Below are positions 49,729 to 57,783 of a stretch of 64,000 bases of DNA, one piece after another. Numbering within the stretch: the stretch's first letter is position 1; every line of letters starts with the position of its first letter. Source of the DNA: Pantoea sp. AS-PWVM4 (GTDB taxonomy: Bacteria; Pseudomonadota; Gammaproteobacteria; Enterobacterales; Enterobacteriaceae). The notes under the pieces were generated by a model, which saw only the letters and a list, made by a program, of their open reading frames with translations, ran no database searches and was not told the origin of the DNA. The DNA is taken from NCBI RefSeq assembly GCF_000468095.1, contig NZ_ASZC01000023.1, positions 50,688-114,687 on the forward strand, given 5' to 3'. A program made the translations under genes and the position numbers.

Positions 49729-50781
49729 ATGCCAAAATTTCAGTCAGAACCAGAACAACATGCACAAACAACCAGGCCGAAAACAGGGGTTGATGCGGGT
49801 TTTACCGTTATCCCTTATGGAGGGACTACAGAAGTCTGGCAACGTCTGCTATTCACTGAAAACCCGCCAACAGGAGCCACACAACTGTTCGCCACACTGA
49901 ACGGTGCAAATGAAAAGTATAAAGCCGGTTCAATTATGCTTCTGGTTGATCCTGATAAGCAGGACGATGAACAGATCGCCTACTTGCTTCAAGCCAAGGC
50001 GCGGGTTGATGCAGCTCTGGAACCTCTGACACAGGAGGAAGCCAATTTCCTGCATCAGCACTACGCTACTATTGCCAACTTCACGAATATTGCCGAAAAA
50101 GGTATTGGTCTTGCAGCCGAACCGGTTGGTAAATACTTTGAAAACATCGAAAAGCTCCTGAAAGAGATTCAGGAAACTTACAAAAACACCTACATGACGC
50201 GCGGGGCATTAATTGGTGAGCACTTCTATGTGAAGCGAGCGCAGTTATTTACGGAGCTTGAACGGATCCTTAAAATTGGCTTTCTCAATAAAGCAATGAA
50301 ACTTGGTGAATACACCAAAATAAAAAATGCTCTCGGTTTGTCTACCAGCTCGATCACGCATAAATGGAATGAAACCGGGATCAAAGACATTGAAGGCTAC
50401 GCAACCCACATTGAGCGTGCTGCTAAATACGTGAAAGCCATGCGCTATACTGGCTATATCGGAATCGCCTTTAGTGCAATTCACTCAATTAATGAAATCA
50501 ATGAGGCTTGCTCAATTGGCCGGGAAGATGAATGTTCTAAGAAAAAATACACCGAGATTGGTCGCTTCTCTGGAGGACTGTTAGGTAGCTATGCTGGCGG
50601 TGCATTAGGCATGGGATTATGTACACTTATCTTAGGTGGCGCAACGATAAAAATTGGTGGGGCTGGTGCATTAATGTGTGGCGTAATATTGGGTACAAGC
50701 GGAGGTTATTTGTTCGGCCAAGGAGGTTCTGATTTAGGTGCGACTTTAGGTGACTCAATATATGAAACTGTAGGTAAATAA
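49729..50781 (+). CDS. Candidate PAAR-linked toxin C-terminal region with glycine-rich membrane segments
   Basis: Open frame of 350 codons whose ATG lacks a ribosome-binding site, so it is probably the body of the frameshifted PAAR protein at 49541. No catalytic family is recognised. Residues about 30-200 are mostly helical and charged. Residues about 250-345 hold two glycine-rich hydrophobic stretches (GGLLGSYAGGALGMGLCTLI; GGAGALMCGVILGTSGGYLF), like glycine-zipper, membrane-inserting toxins. A small membrane protein gene follows after one base. Membrane damage of rival cells is inferred from this layout, not shown. The DNA is visibly richer in A+T than its neighbours, suggesting acquisition. 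Confidence 0.5.
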   Translation: MPKFQSEPEQHAQTTRPKTGVDAGFTVIPYGGTTEVWQRLLFTENPPTGATQLFATLNGANEKYKAGSIMLLVDPDKQDDEQIAYLLQAKARVDAALEPLTQEEANFLHQHYATIANFTNIAEKGIGLAAEPVGKYFENIEKLLKEIQETYKNTYMTRGALIGEHFYVKRAQLFTELERILKIGFLNKAMKLGEYTKIKNALGLSTSSITHKWNETGIKDIEGYATHIERAAKYVKAMRYTGYIGIAFSAIHSINEINEACSIGREDECSKKKYTEIGRFSGGLLGSYAGGALGMGLCTLILGGATIKIGGAGALMCGVILGTSGGYLFGQGGSDLGATLGDSIYETVGK

Positions 50782-50782
50782 C

Positions 50783-51175
50783 GTGCATACTCTTTTTATG
50801 ATATTAACACCAGCAGGGATGCTGACCATCCTCATTTCTTTCATATATTCAACATTAAAAAACAAACAACACAAAATATTATGCAACGAATTCTATAAGG
50901 AATTCGGCTATTACCCAAGTGACATCGCAGCGTATGAAAGAGGTGGCATGTTATTTACATTCCAGAAAGACATTCATTTCATTATCGCACTATCATTCAA
51001 AGAAAGCAGTTTCTTTGTGCGAAATATAAACAAGGATCTGTATAAGTTCATTCGTGAACAGCCGAAAAATAAAACATCCTGGATAAAAATAAAATTTTTC
51101 CTCTTGCTATCTGGAGTAATTATTTTAACAGTAGACTATGTTATATTTTCTCTGCTCATTAAGAGTTCTCATTGA
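50783..51175 (+). CDS. Putative immunity protein with two membrane helices
   Basis: Protein of 130 residues starting at GTG (50783), one base after the toxin-like gene stop; AGGT lies nine bases upstream. Hydrophobic helices at residues about 3-25 and 104-127 enclose a charged, helical cytosolic or periplasmic middle. No known family recognised. The position right after a toxin-like gene and two-helix layout are common for immunity proteins that protect the inner membrane against pore-forming toxins. A+T-rich like its neighbour. The role is inference. Confidence 0.45.
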   Translation: MHTLFMILTPAGMLTILISFIYSTLKNKQHKILCNEFYKEFGYYPSDIAAYERGGMLFTFQKDIHFIIALSFKESSFFVRNINKDLYKFIREQPKNKTSWIKIKFFLLLSGVIILTVDYVIFSLLIKSSH

Positions 51176-51181
51176 ACGATA

Positions 51182-51202
51182 GCCAGCAGATTACTTGCTG
51201 GC
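51182..51202 (+). other. Hairpin after the immunity-like gene
   Basis: Perfect 7-bp stem GCCAGCA/TGCTGGC around a 7-nt loop, six bases after the stop codon at 51175. No U-run, so a weak terminator at most. Confidence 0.4.
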
Positions 51203-51250
51203 AGCCCTCCATTCATAATGGGGATGATAAACCGGTGAGTCCGCAGCAAG

Positions 51251-51273
51251 AAAAAACCCCGCAGAACGGGGTT
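51251..51273 (-). terminator. Intrinsic terminator of the DUF3606 gene
   Basis: On the minus strand a perfect 7-bp stem AACCCCG/CGGGGTT with 5-nt loop runs into TTTTTT. It lies 25 bases after the DUF3606 stop codon. Confidence 0.8.
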
Positions 51274-51297
51274 AGTCAGTTATTTTCTTCCTGAAAA

Positions 51298-51486
51298 TCA
51301 CTTTCGCTGATATTGATTCAAGTACTGCTTAACTTTCTCAGTACCATTACCTACGTTAGCAACAGCGGTACGCAATTGTGTCGCACTCACTTCCAGGGTG
51401 TTCGTCCAATACTCAACCTCCCAGGTTTCAGTAAGACTAATAAAGCGTTTGTCTTCCGGTTGTTTTCTCTTTAAATCATCAGCCAT
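51298..51486 (-). CDS. DUF3606-family small protein
   Basis: Protein of 62 residues, MADDLKRKQPEDKRFISLTE then WEVEYWTNTLEVSATQLRTAV, the DUF3606 pattern (charged start, W-E-V-x-Y-W core, helical end). Function is unknown; such proteins are small, soluble and often occur in stress-related contexts. AGGAG seven bases before the ATG supports the start. It is transcribed alone, towards the immunity-like gene, with its own terminator. Confidence 0.75.
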   Translation of the reverse strand: MADDLKRKQPEDKRFISLTETWEVEYWTNTLEVSATQLRTAVANVGNGTEKVKQYLNQYQRK

Positions 51487-51976
51487 TTTGCAGCTCCTGA
51501 GGTTAATCCTGAAAACATGACTATCGCTTCTTAAGAAGAGTAACTCGTTAGCTTAACCGAAGGATGTTAGCCGTCCGGTGATTGCCATACAGCCCCACTT
51601 AAGGCCAGGAGCCAGCACAGCGCTGGCTTCCGGAAAAAATCCTAGACAATATGGCTGACGATATCAAGGTATAGCAACTACACCAAAGAACAACAGAACA
51701 AAACTTTTTTGCTGCATCTAAAGGCTGAATGTTGTTCCCGGTTTTCTGCTAATCAACAGGATCAAGTACTGACAAACAATTGACTCACAAAAACAACAAA
51801 ACAGTAACATTATGATTTTAGTGAATTAAATGCTTATTTTTGCGTCCTGCGTCATAAATCGTACTCATCGTCATTGATAATTCGCGTCACGAAAAATAGC
51901 ATCTGCGCACTGGTTACATGAAGTAACAGTAAATGGAAAGCATCATCACACAAGGAATTATCACGGAGGATTTACC
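51487..51976. other. Long intergenic region between the DUF3606 gene and chiP
   Basis: 490 bp without a supported gene, A+T-rich. It must hold the promoters of the divergent DUF3606 and chiP genes. A possible NagC-type operator and the chiP leader are listed separately; nothing else was recognised. Confidence 0.6.
51834..51859 (+). promoter_or_regulatory. Possible NagC-type operator upstream of chiP
   Basis: TTATTTTTGCG (51834-51844) and, after TCCTG, CGTCATAAAT (51850-51859) form a loose A+T-flanked inverted repeat resembling NagC operators. NagC represses chiP in E. coli. The match is by eye and weak. Confidence 0.25.
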
Positions 51977-53371
51977 ATGCACAGGACAGTTCGCACGTCG
52001 CTATCCACAGCCATCGCCACAGCACTTCTCATTACATCATTTATCCCTGCCCCTGCTTTAGCAGCCGGTTTCATTGATGACTCATCCCTGACCGGTGGCC
52101 TCTACTACTGGCAGCGGCAGCGCGATCGCAAAGAGATGGATCCGCAACAGGGTAAATACGGCCAGTATGATGCCAACCTGCATCATGCAACAGGCAATGC
52201 CAGCCTCGATTTCTCCTCAGGCTATCTGGCGGACGTCATCGGCCTTGACCTTGCTGCGTATGGCGCGCTGGAGCTGACTCATGGTGGTCCGGCTGCACCC
52301 AACGAAATCGGGTTCAGTGATGCCAGTAGCCGCTGGGATGAAAAATGGACCGGTGATAAAAGCGGTGCCAGTCTGTACAAAGCTGCGCTAAAAACCCGAT
52401 GGCAGGATTACTGGCTGCGTGCCGGATACCTACAACCCACCGGCCAAACGTTACTGGCACCGCACTGGAGTTTCCTGCCAGGAACTTACCGTGGTGTCGA
52501 AGCGGGAACCACCTATGACTTTGGTGATACGGGAGCCCTTTCCTTCTCATGGATGTGGACCGATCAATACAAAGCGCCCTGGTACCAGCATATGTACAAC
52601 TTCCGCAAAGCAGACGGCACTACGGATGTACCGTGGCTGCAATCTTTCGGCGCGAAGTACGATTTTAAAAATAGCCTGGTCGTGGAAGGGGCTTACGGCC
52701 AGGCCGCAAACTACATGGATCAATACTTCGCCAAAGCGTCGTATCAACTGCCGTTGGCCGGTTCGCCGTTGCGTACCAGTTATCAATTTTATGGTGCACA
52801 GGATCGCGAGGGAGGCGGCGCCAGCAACGTCAACAATGTCTATGACGGTTTAGCCTGGCTCCAGGCGATGACTCTCGGCTACACCCTTGGCGCATTTGAT
52901 TTCCGCCTGGAAGGCACCTGGGTAAAAGCAGAAGGTAATCAGGGCTTCTTTTTACAACGCATGACGCCCTCGTACGCCAGTTCCAATGGTCGCATGGACG
53001 TCTGGTGGGACTCGCGTTCAGACTGGAACGCGAATGGTGAGAAAGCCGTGTTTGCTGGCGTGATGGCCGATCTCGCACACTGGCAATTGCCGGGTTGGCA
53101 GGTTGGTGGCTCCTATGCCTATGGCTGGGATGCGAAGCCTTCCACCAATCCCATATACAACCAACAGCAGCGCCTGACAGAATCCGCCTGGAGCCTTGAT
53201 CTGGTGTACACCTTGCAGGAAACACGCGCTAAAGGGACGCAGTTCAAATTGCATTACACCCAATATGACAACCATAGCAACCTGCCGAGCTACAGCGGTG
53301 GCTACGGCAACATCTTCCAGGATGAAAAAGACATCAAATTTATGGTCATTGCTCCCTTTACTATTTTCTGA
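51977..53371 (+). CDS. chiP: Chitoporin ChiP (OprD family)
   Basis: Outer-membrane chito-oligosaccharide channel of 464 residues. The signal peptide ends PALA before [20 protein letters not shown]. Strong blocks shared with E. coli ChiP include [15 protein letters not shown] segments, [40 protein letters not shown] and the C-terminus [11 protein letters not shown] with terminal phenylalanine. GGAGG eight bases before the ATG supports the start. The leader segment ACAAGGAATT is complementary to the ChiX sRNA seed over about seven bases. It forms an operon with chb, 51 bp downstream. Confidence 0.93.
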   Translation: MHRTVRTSLSTAIATALLITSFIPAPALAAGFIDDSSLTGGLYYWQRQRDRKEMDPQQGKYGQYDANLHHATGNASLDFSSGYLADVIGLDLAAYGALELTHGGPAAPNEIGFSDASSRWDEKWTGDKSGASLYKAALKTRWQDYWLRAGYLQPTGQTLLAPHWSFLPGTYRGVEAGTTYDFGDTGALSFSWMWTDQYKAPWYQHMYNFRKADGTTDVPWLQSFGAKYDFKNSLVVEGAYGQAANYMDQYFAKASYQLPLAGSPLRTSYQFYGAQDREGGGASNVNNVYDGLAWLQAMTLGYTLGAFDFRLEGTWVKAEGNQGFFLQRMTPSYASSNGRMDVWWDSRSDWNANGEKAVFAGVMADLAHWQLPGWQVGGSYAYGWDAKPSTNPIYNQQQRLTESAWSLDLVYTLQETRAKGTQFKLHYTQYDNHSNLPSYSGGYGNIFQDEKDIKFMVIAPFTIF

Positions 53372-53422
53372 CGCTAAGCGGGCTGGACCCCGCTATTGTC
53401 ATCCATGCACAAGGATAACCGC

Positions 53423-56086
53423 ATGAAAAAGTTACAGTTAAGCTTTCTGGCACTCAGCATGATGGGCATCACCGCCTGTAGTGCCGTACCGCAAAATCAG
53501 CAACAGGTCGTCGATCAAATCAGTCAGTTTGGTGTGCAGTACCAGGTCACGGATAACCAGGCTGCCAGCCACGGCGTGGATTGCGCCCAGCTTGGTGCTG
53601 ACTGGGCATCCTGCAACCGGGCAACCATCAGATTGACCAACCACGGTCCGGCCATCACCAGCAAAAACTGGGCGATTTATATGAGCAACGTGCATGAAAC
53701 CCTGCGCGTTGATAATGACCAGTTTAAAATGACGCATATCGTCGGTGATTTAACCCGACTGGAGCCTACGGATAAGTTCACCGGATTTGCTGCCGGGGCC
53801 ACGGTGGAGATCCCCATCGTCAACGAATACTGGCAACTGTTTATTACCGATGTAATGCCGCGCTGGTACGTCACTGCCGCAGGGGCATCGCCCAAAATTA
53901 TCACCAGCACCGACACGGAAAATTTAACCGATTTTGTCATGCCGTTTGGCGAACAGTGGAAACGTACCGCAGATGACAAAAACGTGCTGATGCAACCGGT
54001 CAGCCGCTTTGAGAAAAATGCCGATATCAAGCTGCTGCCTGCTGTTTCGCTGCGTGGACAGATCACCCCCACGCCGCGATCGGTGAAAATTCATACGGCA
54101 GATGTCGATCTGAGTCAGGGCGTCGCACTCCAGTTGAATACCCTGACGGCTGACCAGGCGGCGGCCGTGCAGCAACGCTTTGCCCTGCTGAATATCAAGA
54201 CGAACCCAACCGGTTATGGCATCGCAACGCAAATCGATGCCGCACGCTTCAAGGGAGAAGAGGCCGTGTCCGGGGCGTATCATTTAACCATCACCCCACG
54301 CGGCACTGACATCGTCGGCTATGACTCTGCGGGCGTTTTCTATGGACTGATGTCGCTGCTGTCACTGGTACCGGCAGAGGGTAAACCGCTGATCGCCACC
54401 CTCGAGGCCCAGGATGCCCCCCGCTTCGCTTACCGTGGTGCATTCCTGGATGTGGCGCGTAACTTCCACAGCAAACAGGCGGTACTCAGCATGCTCGACC
54501 AGATGGCGGCATGGAAGATGAATAAATTCCATTTCCATCTGAGCGACGATGAAGGTTGGCGCATTGAAATCCCCGGACTGCCGGAACTGACTGAGGTTGG
54601 CAGCAAACGCTGTCACGACATGGATGAGCAACGCTGTCTGGTGCCACAACTGGGTTCTGGTCCGTTTAGCGATAACAACGGCAGCGGCTACTTCAGCCGC
54701 GCCGATTATATCGACATCGTGAAATACGCTCAGGCACGCAACATTGAAGTGATCCCGGAAATTGATATGCCCGCGCATGCCCGTGCTGCGGTTATAGCGA
54801 TGGAAGCGCGTTATAACACCCTGATGAAGGCCGGTAAAACCCGTGAAGCGAGCGAGTTCCGCCTGGTCGATCCCACCGATACGTCTAACACCACGTCAGT
54901 ACAGCTGCACGATCGCACCAGCTATCTCAATCCCTGCCTCGACTCGTCGCAACGTTTTGTTGATAAGGTGATTGGAGAGATCCAGCGAATGCATCGTGAA
55001 GCCGGTCAGCCGCTGAACACCTGGCATTTTGGCGGTGATGAGGCGAAAAACATTCGCCTTGGTGCCGGTTACACCGACATCTCTAACCCGGAAGCTGGCA
55101 AGGGGGTCCTGGACCAAAGTAAAGAGGATAAACCCTGGGCGAAATCTCAGGTCTGCCAGGCATTGGTGAAATCCGGCAAGGTACAGGATCTGGAACACCT
55201 CCCCAGCCACTTCGCGTTGGAGGTCAGCCAGCTGGTCAAAGCGCACGGCATTCCAGTGATGCAGGCGTGGCAGGATGGTCTGAAAGATGCAGCTAATGCG
55301 CAGGCCTTCGCCACGTCCCGCACCCGCGTTAATTTCTGGGATACGCTTTATTGGGGCGGGTTTGACAGCGCCAACGACTGGACGCAGAAAAACTACGATG
55401 TGATCATCTCTAACCCGGATTACGTCTATATGGATTTCCCGTATGAGGTCAATCCTCTGGAACGCGGTTATTACTGGGGCACCCGTTTTAGTGATGAACG
55501 CAAGATGTTCAGCTTCGCACCTGATAACCTGCCGCAAAATGCTGAAACCTCGGTTGATCGTGATGGCAATGCGTTTGCCACTACCTCGGAGAAACCCTGG
55601 GGTGGCGCATATGGTCTTTCTGCCCAGTTGTGGAGCGAAACCGTACGTACCGATCAGCAGATGGAATATATGATCTTCCCGCGTTTGTTATCCGTGGCCG
55701 AACGTAGCTGGCATCGCGCCAGCTGGGAACTGGATTATCAGCAAGGTCGCAACTTCAAAGGGGGAGAAACCCAGCATGTAAACCAGAAGCAGCTCAAGCG
55801 CGACTGGCAACGTTTTGCCAATCTGCTGGGGCAACGCGAACTGGGTAAAATGGATAAAGCCGGTATCCACTACCGTCTGCCGGTGCCTGGCGCACGCATT
55901 GTCGAGGGTAAGCTGGAAATGAATGTCGCCCTACCTGGTTTGCCGCTGCAATATAGCCTCGATAACGGCAACAGCTGGCTGGATTATAACCCGCAAGACC
56001 GTCCTGAGATTGGCGTAAACGACAAGGTGATGGTGCGCAGCCAAAGCCCGGATGGTACACGGATAAGCCGCGCAGAAGCACTGTAA
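53423..56086 (+). CDS. chb: Chitobiase (GH20 beta-N-acetylhexosaminidase), lipoprotein
   Basis: Protein of 887 residues, the size of Serratia chitobiase. Lipoprotein signal MKKLQLSFLALSMMGITAC (lipobox ITAC19). An N-terminal carbohydrate-binding domain (about 25-200), a GH20 accessory domain, the catalytic barrel with HFHLSDDEGWRIEI and the acid pair Asp539-Glu540 in WHFGGDEAKN, and a C-terminal domain follow. It splits chitobiose and short chitin oligomers to N-acetylglucosamine in the periplasm. The ATG at 53423 has AAGGA seven bases upstream. The chiQ gene found between chiP and other genes in some enterics is absent. Confidence 0.94.
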   Translation: MKKLQLSFLALSMMGITACSAVPQNQQQVVDQISQFGVQYQVTDNQAASHGVDCAQLGADWASCNRATIRLTNHGPAITSKNWAIYMSNVHETLRVDNDQFKMTHIVGDLTRLEPTDKFTGFAAGATVEIPIVNEYWQLFITDVMPRWYVTAAGASPKIITSTDTENLTDFVMPFGEQWKRTADDKNVLMQPVSRFEKNADIKLLPAVSLRGQITPTPRSVKIHTADVDLSQGVALQLNTLTADQAAAVQQRFALLNIKTNPTGYGIATQIDAARFKGEEAVSGAYHLTITPRGTDIVGYDSAGVFYGLMSLLSLVPAEGKPLIATLEAQDAPRFAYRGAFLDVARNFHSKQAVLSMLDQMAAWKMNKFHFHLSDDEGWRIEIPGLPELTEVGSKRCHDMDEQRCLVPQLGSGPFSDNNGSGYFSRADYIDIVKYAQARNIEVIPEIDMPAHARAAVIAMEARYNTLMKAGKTREASEFRLVDPTDTSNTTSVQLHDRTSYLNPCLDSSQRFVDKVIGEIQRMHREAGQPLNTWHFGGDEAKNIRLGAGYTDISNPEAGKGVLDQSKEDKPWAKSQVCQALVKSGKVQDLEHLPSHFALEVSQLVKAHGIPVMQAWQDGLKDAANAQAFATSRTRVNFWDTLYWGGFDSANDWTQKNYDVIISNPDYVYMDFPYEVNPLERGYYWGTRFSDERKMFSFAPDNLPQNAETSVDRDGNAFATTSEKPWGGAYGLSAQLWSETVRTDQQMEYMIFPRLLSVAERSWHRASWELDYQQGRNFKGGETQHVNQKQLKRDWQRFANLLGQRELGKMDKAGIHYRLPVPGARIVEGKLEMNVALPGLPLQYSLDNGNSWLDYNPQDRPEIGVNDKVMVRSQSPDGTRISRAEAL

Positions 56087-56092
56087 ATCGCG

Positions 56093-56158
56093 AAATTGCG
56101 CTGGATCAATTCAGGCTGGTAATCAACCACACCGGTCTGACTGATCCAGCGCAAATTT
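56093..56158 (+). terminator. Long two-stage hairpin after chb
   Basis: A 13-bp perfect stem TTGCGCTGGATCA (56096-56108) / TGATCCAGCGCAA (56142-56154) encloses a second 8-bp helix AGGCTGGT/ACCGGTCT (two G-U pairs), followed by ATTTTCC. It begins 9 bases after the chb stop and probably ends the chiP-chb transcript; it is longer than usual for a terminator. Confidence 0.6.
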
Positions 56159-56340
56159 TCCTGCCAACGCTAAATCAATCAAAATAGAGGCGCCGCATTA
56201 AATAACCAATAAGAGTTACGTGAATGAAATTAAATAAATAACAAAGATCAAAATAATTAAAATAAAACCATCATCCCCAGCGGGGTATTTTTATCTGCAA
56301 ATAAGAAATAATATCAAAATGAGACCGACATCACTGCAAC
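56159..56340. other. A+T-rich gap between chb and the small zinc-ribbon gene
   Basis: With the hairpin before and the FNR box after it, this completes a 335-bp region without a supported gene. It is strongly A+T-rich; nothing further was recognised in it. Confidence 0.5.
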
Positions 56341-56382
56341 TTGATTAATATCAAGCCGCCACCAGGAAAAAAACGGCCTAAT
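56341..56382 (+). promoter_or_regulatory. Perfect FNR box and promoter of the small zinc-ribbon gene
   Basis: TTGATTAATATCAA (56341-56354) is a perfect FNR consensus site (TTGAT-N4-ATCAA). CCTAAT at 56377-56382 can act as -10, placing the site centre at -41.5 from a start near 56389. The next gene begins at 56422. Confidence 0.7.
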
Positions 56383-56421
56383 TTCATTCCGGACTAAAAG
56401 CTCATAATTCCGGTAAACACA

Positions 56422-56625
56422 ATGAAATTAAAATTATTCAGTTTTATTCCGCACGCACACAAATGGCGCAACATCACAATTTCACGTAAAGGCGCAGTTT
56501 CACCAGGCGGCCGCCACTATCACTCCACGCATGTTCAGGCTCATTGCAAAAGGTGTGGCGAACGCATTCATCGCGTTTATTATCGTGATATCAGCGATGC
56601 CGAAGCGCGTCGTTGGTTAGGATAA
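56422..56625 (+). CDS. Small basic zinc-ribbon-like protein of unknown function
   Basis: Protein of 67 residues, very rich in histidine and arginine (PGGRHYHSTHVQAHCKRCGE). The pair CKRCGERIHRVYY could form half a zinc-binding site with the preceding histidines. No family is recognised. The reading frame begins about 33 nt after the start predicted from a perfect FNR box, which argues that it is real and made without oxygen. The ribosome-binding site is weak (GGTAA). It stands alone between chb and the AEC transporter gene. Confidence 0.6.
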   Translation: MKLKLFSFIPHAHKWRNITISRKGAVSPGGRHYHSTHVQAHCKRCGERIHRVYYRDISDAEARRWLG

Positions 56626-56711
56626 TCGTCTTAATATCAGCGGATTGTATGTTGCAGCCCTTGGCTGGCATGTTACCCTGCAAGCATTGACCTCTTGCCA
56701 ATATTGCAGCT

Positions 56712-57671
56712 ATGCCTGATTTGCTTACAACATTGAGTCATCAGATCTACCTCTCGGCCCCATTATTTATCCTTATTTTTCTTGGCTACTGTCTGACCCG
56801 TATTGGCAAATGGCCGGCCAGCATCAGCGAAGGGATGAATCGGTTTGTTTTCAACGTTGCCCTGCCCTGCATGCTGTTTGATGTAATGAGTGACTTTTAC
56901 AAAAGCCCACCCGTGGATTTCCGTCTGCTGCTGGCATTTTTTGGTAGCTGTTTGCTGGTGTTTATTGTCGGGCGCATCATCGCAGCAAAAGTGTTTCAGT
57001 TGGAAAGCATCGCCGGGTCGGTGTTTGCACTGGGCGGTATTTTTTCCAATAACGTGATGCTGGGTATTCCGATTGCCACCGTGCTACTCGGGGAGCAGGC
57101 GTTGCCCTCGGTGGCGCTAGTGCTGGTATTCAACAGCCTGATCCTCTGGACATTACTCACGGTTTCGGTGGAGTGGTCAAAACACGGCAGCTTCTCACTT
57201 CAGGGTCTTGGCCGAACGGTGATCAGCGTGCTGAAGAATCCGTTAATTATCGGCATCCTGAGCGGCACGGCATGGAGTTTCCTGCAACGACCGCTGCCTC
57301 TGATTGCCGCCCAACCAATTGACATGCTCGGCACCATCGCAGCACCGCTGTCGCTGGTGACGCTTGGCATGAGTCTGGCCCATTACCGGGTACGTGATGG
57401 CCTGAAGGAGAGTTACAGCATCTGCCTGTTGAAACTGATTGTGCAGCCGATGTGTATCTGGGCGATCGCATGGCTGACCGATCTCCCGGCGTTGGAAAGT
57501 AAAGTGGTGGTTTTACTCGGTTCGATGGCGGTCGGGGTCAATGTTTATCTGATGTCGCAGAAGTTTCAGGTACTGACCGGTCCCGCAGCAGCCAGTATGT
57601 TGTTTTCAACGCTATTTGCCGCAGTGACGACCCCAGTGTGGATGATGCTGATGACGCTGGCCGGTTATTAA
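56712..57671 (+). CDS. AEC-family transporter
   Basis: Protein of 319 residues with about ten membrane helices in two halves, typical of the auxin efflux carrier/malonate transporter family (PF03547 type). FNVALPCMLFDVM, GGIFSNNVMLGIPIATVLLG and PLSLVTLGMSLA are the family's conserved asparagine- and proline-containing segments. Its substrate in bacteria is usually an organic acid and is unknown here. No functional neighbour is adjacent. Confidence 0.85.
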   Translation: MPDLLTTLSHQIYLSAPLFILIFLGYCLTRIGKWPASISEGMNRFVFNVALPCMLFDVMSDFYKSPPVDFRLLLAFFGSCLLVFIVGRIIAAKVFQLESIAGSVFALGGIFSNNVMLGIPIATVLLGEQALPSVALVLVFNSLILWTLLTVSVEWSKHGSFSLQGLGRTVISVLKNPLIIGILSGTAWSFLQRPLPLIAAQPIDMLGTIAAPLSLVTLGMSLAHYRVRDGLKESYSICLLKLIVQPMCIWAIAWLTDLPALESKVVVLLGSMAVGVNVYLMSQKFQVLTGPAAASMLFSTLFAAVTTPVWMMLMTLAGY

Positions 57672-57694
57672 GTTGCCACCTCGCGTAATGCTGC

Positions 57695-57716
57695 GTAACA
57701 GCGCGATATATCGGGG
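57695..57716 (+). repeat. Degenerate REP-like palindrome, copy 10
   Basis: GTAACAGCGCGATATATCGGGG, a diverged copy between the convergent AEC transporter and ahpF genes. Confidence 0.55.
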
Positions 57717-57726
57717 AAATTTTCAC

Positions 57727-57758
57727 AAAAAAAAGCCCCGCAACACAGGTTGCAGGGC
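57727..57758 (-). terminator. Intrinsic terminator of ahpCF
   Basis: On the minus strand the stem GCCCTGCAAC/GTTGCGGGGC (one mismatch) with a 4-nt loop runs into eight T residues, 25 bases after the ahpF stop codon. Confidence 0.85.
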
Positions 57759-57783
57759 GGTTGCGTGGCTATCGCAAGAAAAC

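Noticed and set aside
49554..49793. Separate 79-codon gene overlapping the PAAR start
   Set aside because: It is the third phase of the frameshifted effector region; only a short central piece fits the joined protein.
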